From Lachnospiraceae bacterium (GTDB lineage Bacteria > Bacillota > Clostridia > Lachnospirales > Lachnospiraceae), in the NCBI GenBank assembly GCA_900765975.1, contig CAAFTS010000053.1, forward strand, positions 1-19,173: a stretch of 19,173 bases of DNA, written 5' to 3'. The notes beneath the pieces were generated by a model. It saw nothing but the letters and a program-made list of their open reading frames with translations. It searched no databases and had not been told where the DNA came from. Each line of letters starts with the position of its first letter. Position 1 is the first letter of the stretch. Shown here piece after piece: positions 18,701 through 19,173 of the stretch. Made by a program: the position numbers and the translations under genes.

Positions 18701-19173
18701 AAAGTTAAATGCATTCGCCTTTGCGCCACCCTGTTCCGATGTCAGCTTAATTCCGGTAAAGTCTTCATAATCCTTTACAAACTCATCTACAATTGCTTTT
18801 AATGCTTCATTATCATATGTAACTGCTGTTAATGACTCTACTGCAGCTTTTTCTGTAGAATCAGAATACCACTCCTGAATTTCCGGTATTACAACTGGTT
18901 TTGCATTTTTCTCATCTGCCTGTGTCTGACGGCCTTTTACTACAAAATCCAAATCTCCGGTATTTTTTGTTTTTCCGGTTTTCTCCTCTGTTACATTAAA
19001 GGAAACTTTTACTGTTTTATCAGTCAACGGATGAATAACCGGAATTGTACCGTCTTCCTTTGCAGCACCAATTAACTGTTCAAAGTCTGCGCCATTACTC
19101 TCTACTTTAAATCCTGCCGGAACTGTCGGGAGTGTAAATGTTTTCGCATCTGCCGCTACTTCTCCTCCGGCAA
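15770..19173 (-). CDS. Cell-wall-anchored GH20 hexosaminidase, lacto-N-biosidase-like (N-terminus outside window)
   Basis: The frame is open to the window edge and 1133 residues are visible, so the TTG at 19027 is not the start. In visible numbering: an Ig-like domain (about 10-85), GH20 helper domain (about 115-205), and GH20 barrel (about 216-568) with the catalytic pair D398-E399 in HIGADE, plus RGLLLDVAR and WGGLTW. A LamG-like lectin domain (about 603-788), an F5/8-type CBM32 (about 793-941), and a second Ig-like domain (about 953-1045) follow. Then come EKPDP/EKPNP repeats, the sorting signal VKTGD (1101-1105), a membrane helix and KKKRK. GH20 enzymes release GlcNAc, GalNAc or lacto-N-biose by substrate-assisted catalysis; domain order recalls bifidobacterial lacto-N-biosidase. 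It probably acts on mucin or milk-type glycans outside the cell. Substrate is inferred. Confidence 0.92.
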   Translation of the reverse strand, partial: AGGEVAADAKTFTLPTVPAGFKVESNGADFEQLIGAAKEDGTIPVIHPLTDKTVKVSFNVTEEKTGKTKNTGDLDFVVKGRQTQADEKNAKPVVIPEIQEWYSDSTEKAAVESLTAVTYDNEALKAIVDEFVKDYEDFTGIKLTSEQGGAKANAFNFSMQAPDELLGEEGYTMDIQSDRVNVASESTTGNMYGMQTILQMYKENATEYPVGQMRDYPRYQTRGLLLDVARKPVSLEMMKEITRTMRYYKMNDFQAHLSDNYIWLEDYGYLTTEKKAFKAYEAFRLESSLKNGDGLSPTAEDYSISKADFKKFILDERAVGMNIVPEIDVPAHATSFTKVWPELMVTNGTGLNAGRPLIDHFDIRKPEAVKKIKEIFDDYTKDANKTFDSETVVHIGADEFVSGKTAYRQFVNEIVPYVKETNPVRMWGGLTWINDNKTEIQEDAIKDVEMNLWSKDWADGIEMYNMGYKLINTIDNYGYMVPNGNLGRADQYGDLLNVSRVFSSFNPNSVRVKSGAYKEIPSGDDQMLGAAFAIWSDNIDKKASGLTESDLYWRFFDAMPFYAEKTWAATGQEKGSAEALVTLAQNKGTGPNTNPYYQEEKIGSSYAEYQFAGNLEDSSENKRNLTAGENAEVKDGALQLKEGKSYVTSPIEQLGNGNALSFDITLEKEGKPGEILFEEDAPYGTHDIRIMDDGKLGFTRELYEYKFDYKIPAGKKVNLRIAVTQQKAELFVNGEFVSAATGRFFHNDMVKKDGIKNATFALPLERIGSKTKAIAAKIDNVQITNADIYNKAAWTGKTNSETPNLGSEGELWQAFDNNAVTRWHSDWKGTKGTVESVNGTPGTLDEIWAEITFDQPYEINQFSFTPRIDTDNNSGSVTKASLLVKNTADGEWKEIAVDQVFENNRERKVFNFDLQEVAAVKFIAKQSSDGWVAVSEFDIARTGESGETPEQPEPPKMTAKDVLDKIKENGEIANSVDKDVKEFVLPEVPEGYTISIVKANPEGIVSLEDYVITNPKEDTEVTLTIKVTGKDGDEASDDFVVTFKGTGEKPDPEKPDPEKPDPEKPNPEKPNPEKPNPEKPGQKPSDGNKPSENTTTTNKPVKTGDTFQMTWVVLGIVSGAAIVVLKKKRKNNL
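15933..16031 (-). repeat. 15-bp tandem repeat coding the Pro-rich wall-spanning linker
   Basis: Six full copies and one partial copy of a 15-bp unit, GGTTTTTCCGGATTC on the plus strand, encode EKPNP or EKPDP on the minus strand. The two versions form separate blocks: three N-type units (15933-15977) then three D-type units. The block pattern points to recent copy-number change by slippage. It forms an extended spacer between the last Ig-like domain and the sorting signal. Confidence 0.93.

Overview
This 19.2 kb window looks like the chromosome of a low-GC, anaerobic gut Firmicute, most likely a Lachnospiraceae member. That placement is inferred from AT-rich DNA, strong AGGAGG ribosome binding sites, a glycerol-3-phosphate dehydrogenase set with a DUF1667 partner, a VKTGD-type cell-wall sorting signal and a GH20 glycan hydrolase. 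Every supported gene is on the minus strand, so transcription runs from high to low coordinates.

Layout in transcription order. (1) 19173-15770: the C-terminal 1133 residues of a large cell-wall-anchored GH20 hexosaminidase or lacto-N-biosidase-like enzyme (start outside the window), closed by a strong terminator. (2) 15708-10093: a potassium locus. A tandem-repeat operator region is followed by trkH/ktrB, trkA/ktrA, an unlisted 38-residue membrane protein, and kdpD-kdpE. No kdpFABC is present, so the KdpDE two-component system sits in one apparent operon with a Trk/Ktr transporter. trkH carries an in-frame TAG exactly between its second and third membrane-pore-membrane repeats. The KdpD USP domain carries a near-perfect copy of the reported c-di-AMP-binding motif. 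(3) 10027-3694: a glycerol operon: glpP (antiterminator), glpK, glpF, a GlpA-like FAD/[2Fe-2S] dehydrogenase, a second FAD/NAD oxidoreductase and a DUF1667 cysteine-rich protein. A clear promoter precedes a leader terminator that overlaps a possible 9-codon leader ORF. Further hairpins lie between glpP and glpK and between glpF and the dehydrogenases. (4) 3632-2168: a MATE exporter with its own promoter. (5) 2180-561: an AGCS sodium:amino-acid symporter with a long hairpin at the start of its leader and a TTG start. (6) 560-1: the 5' part of a group II intron, inserted directly after the T-tract of the symporter terminator, with the first 53 codons of its reverse transcriptase.

Together the genes give glycerol uptake, phosphorylation and anaerobic oxidation, potassium homeostasis, and host-glycan or chitooligosaccharide-type processing at the cell surface. 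No CRISPR array, rRNA or tRNA was seen. The most unusual items are the split trkH, the hybrid Trk-KdpDE operon with its small membrane protein, and the glp leader with an overlapping mini-ORF.
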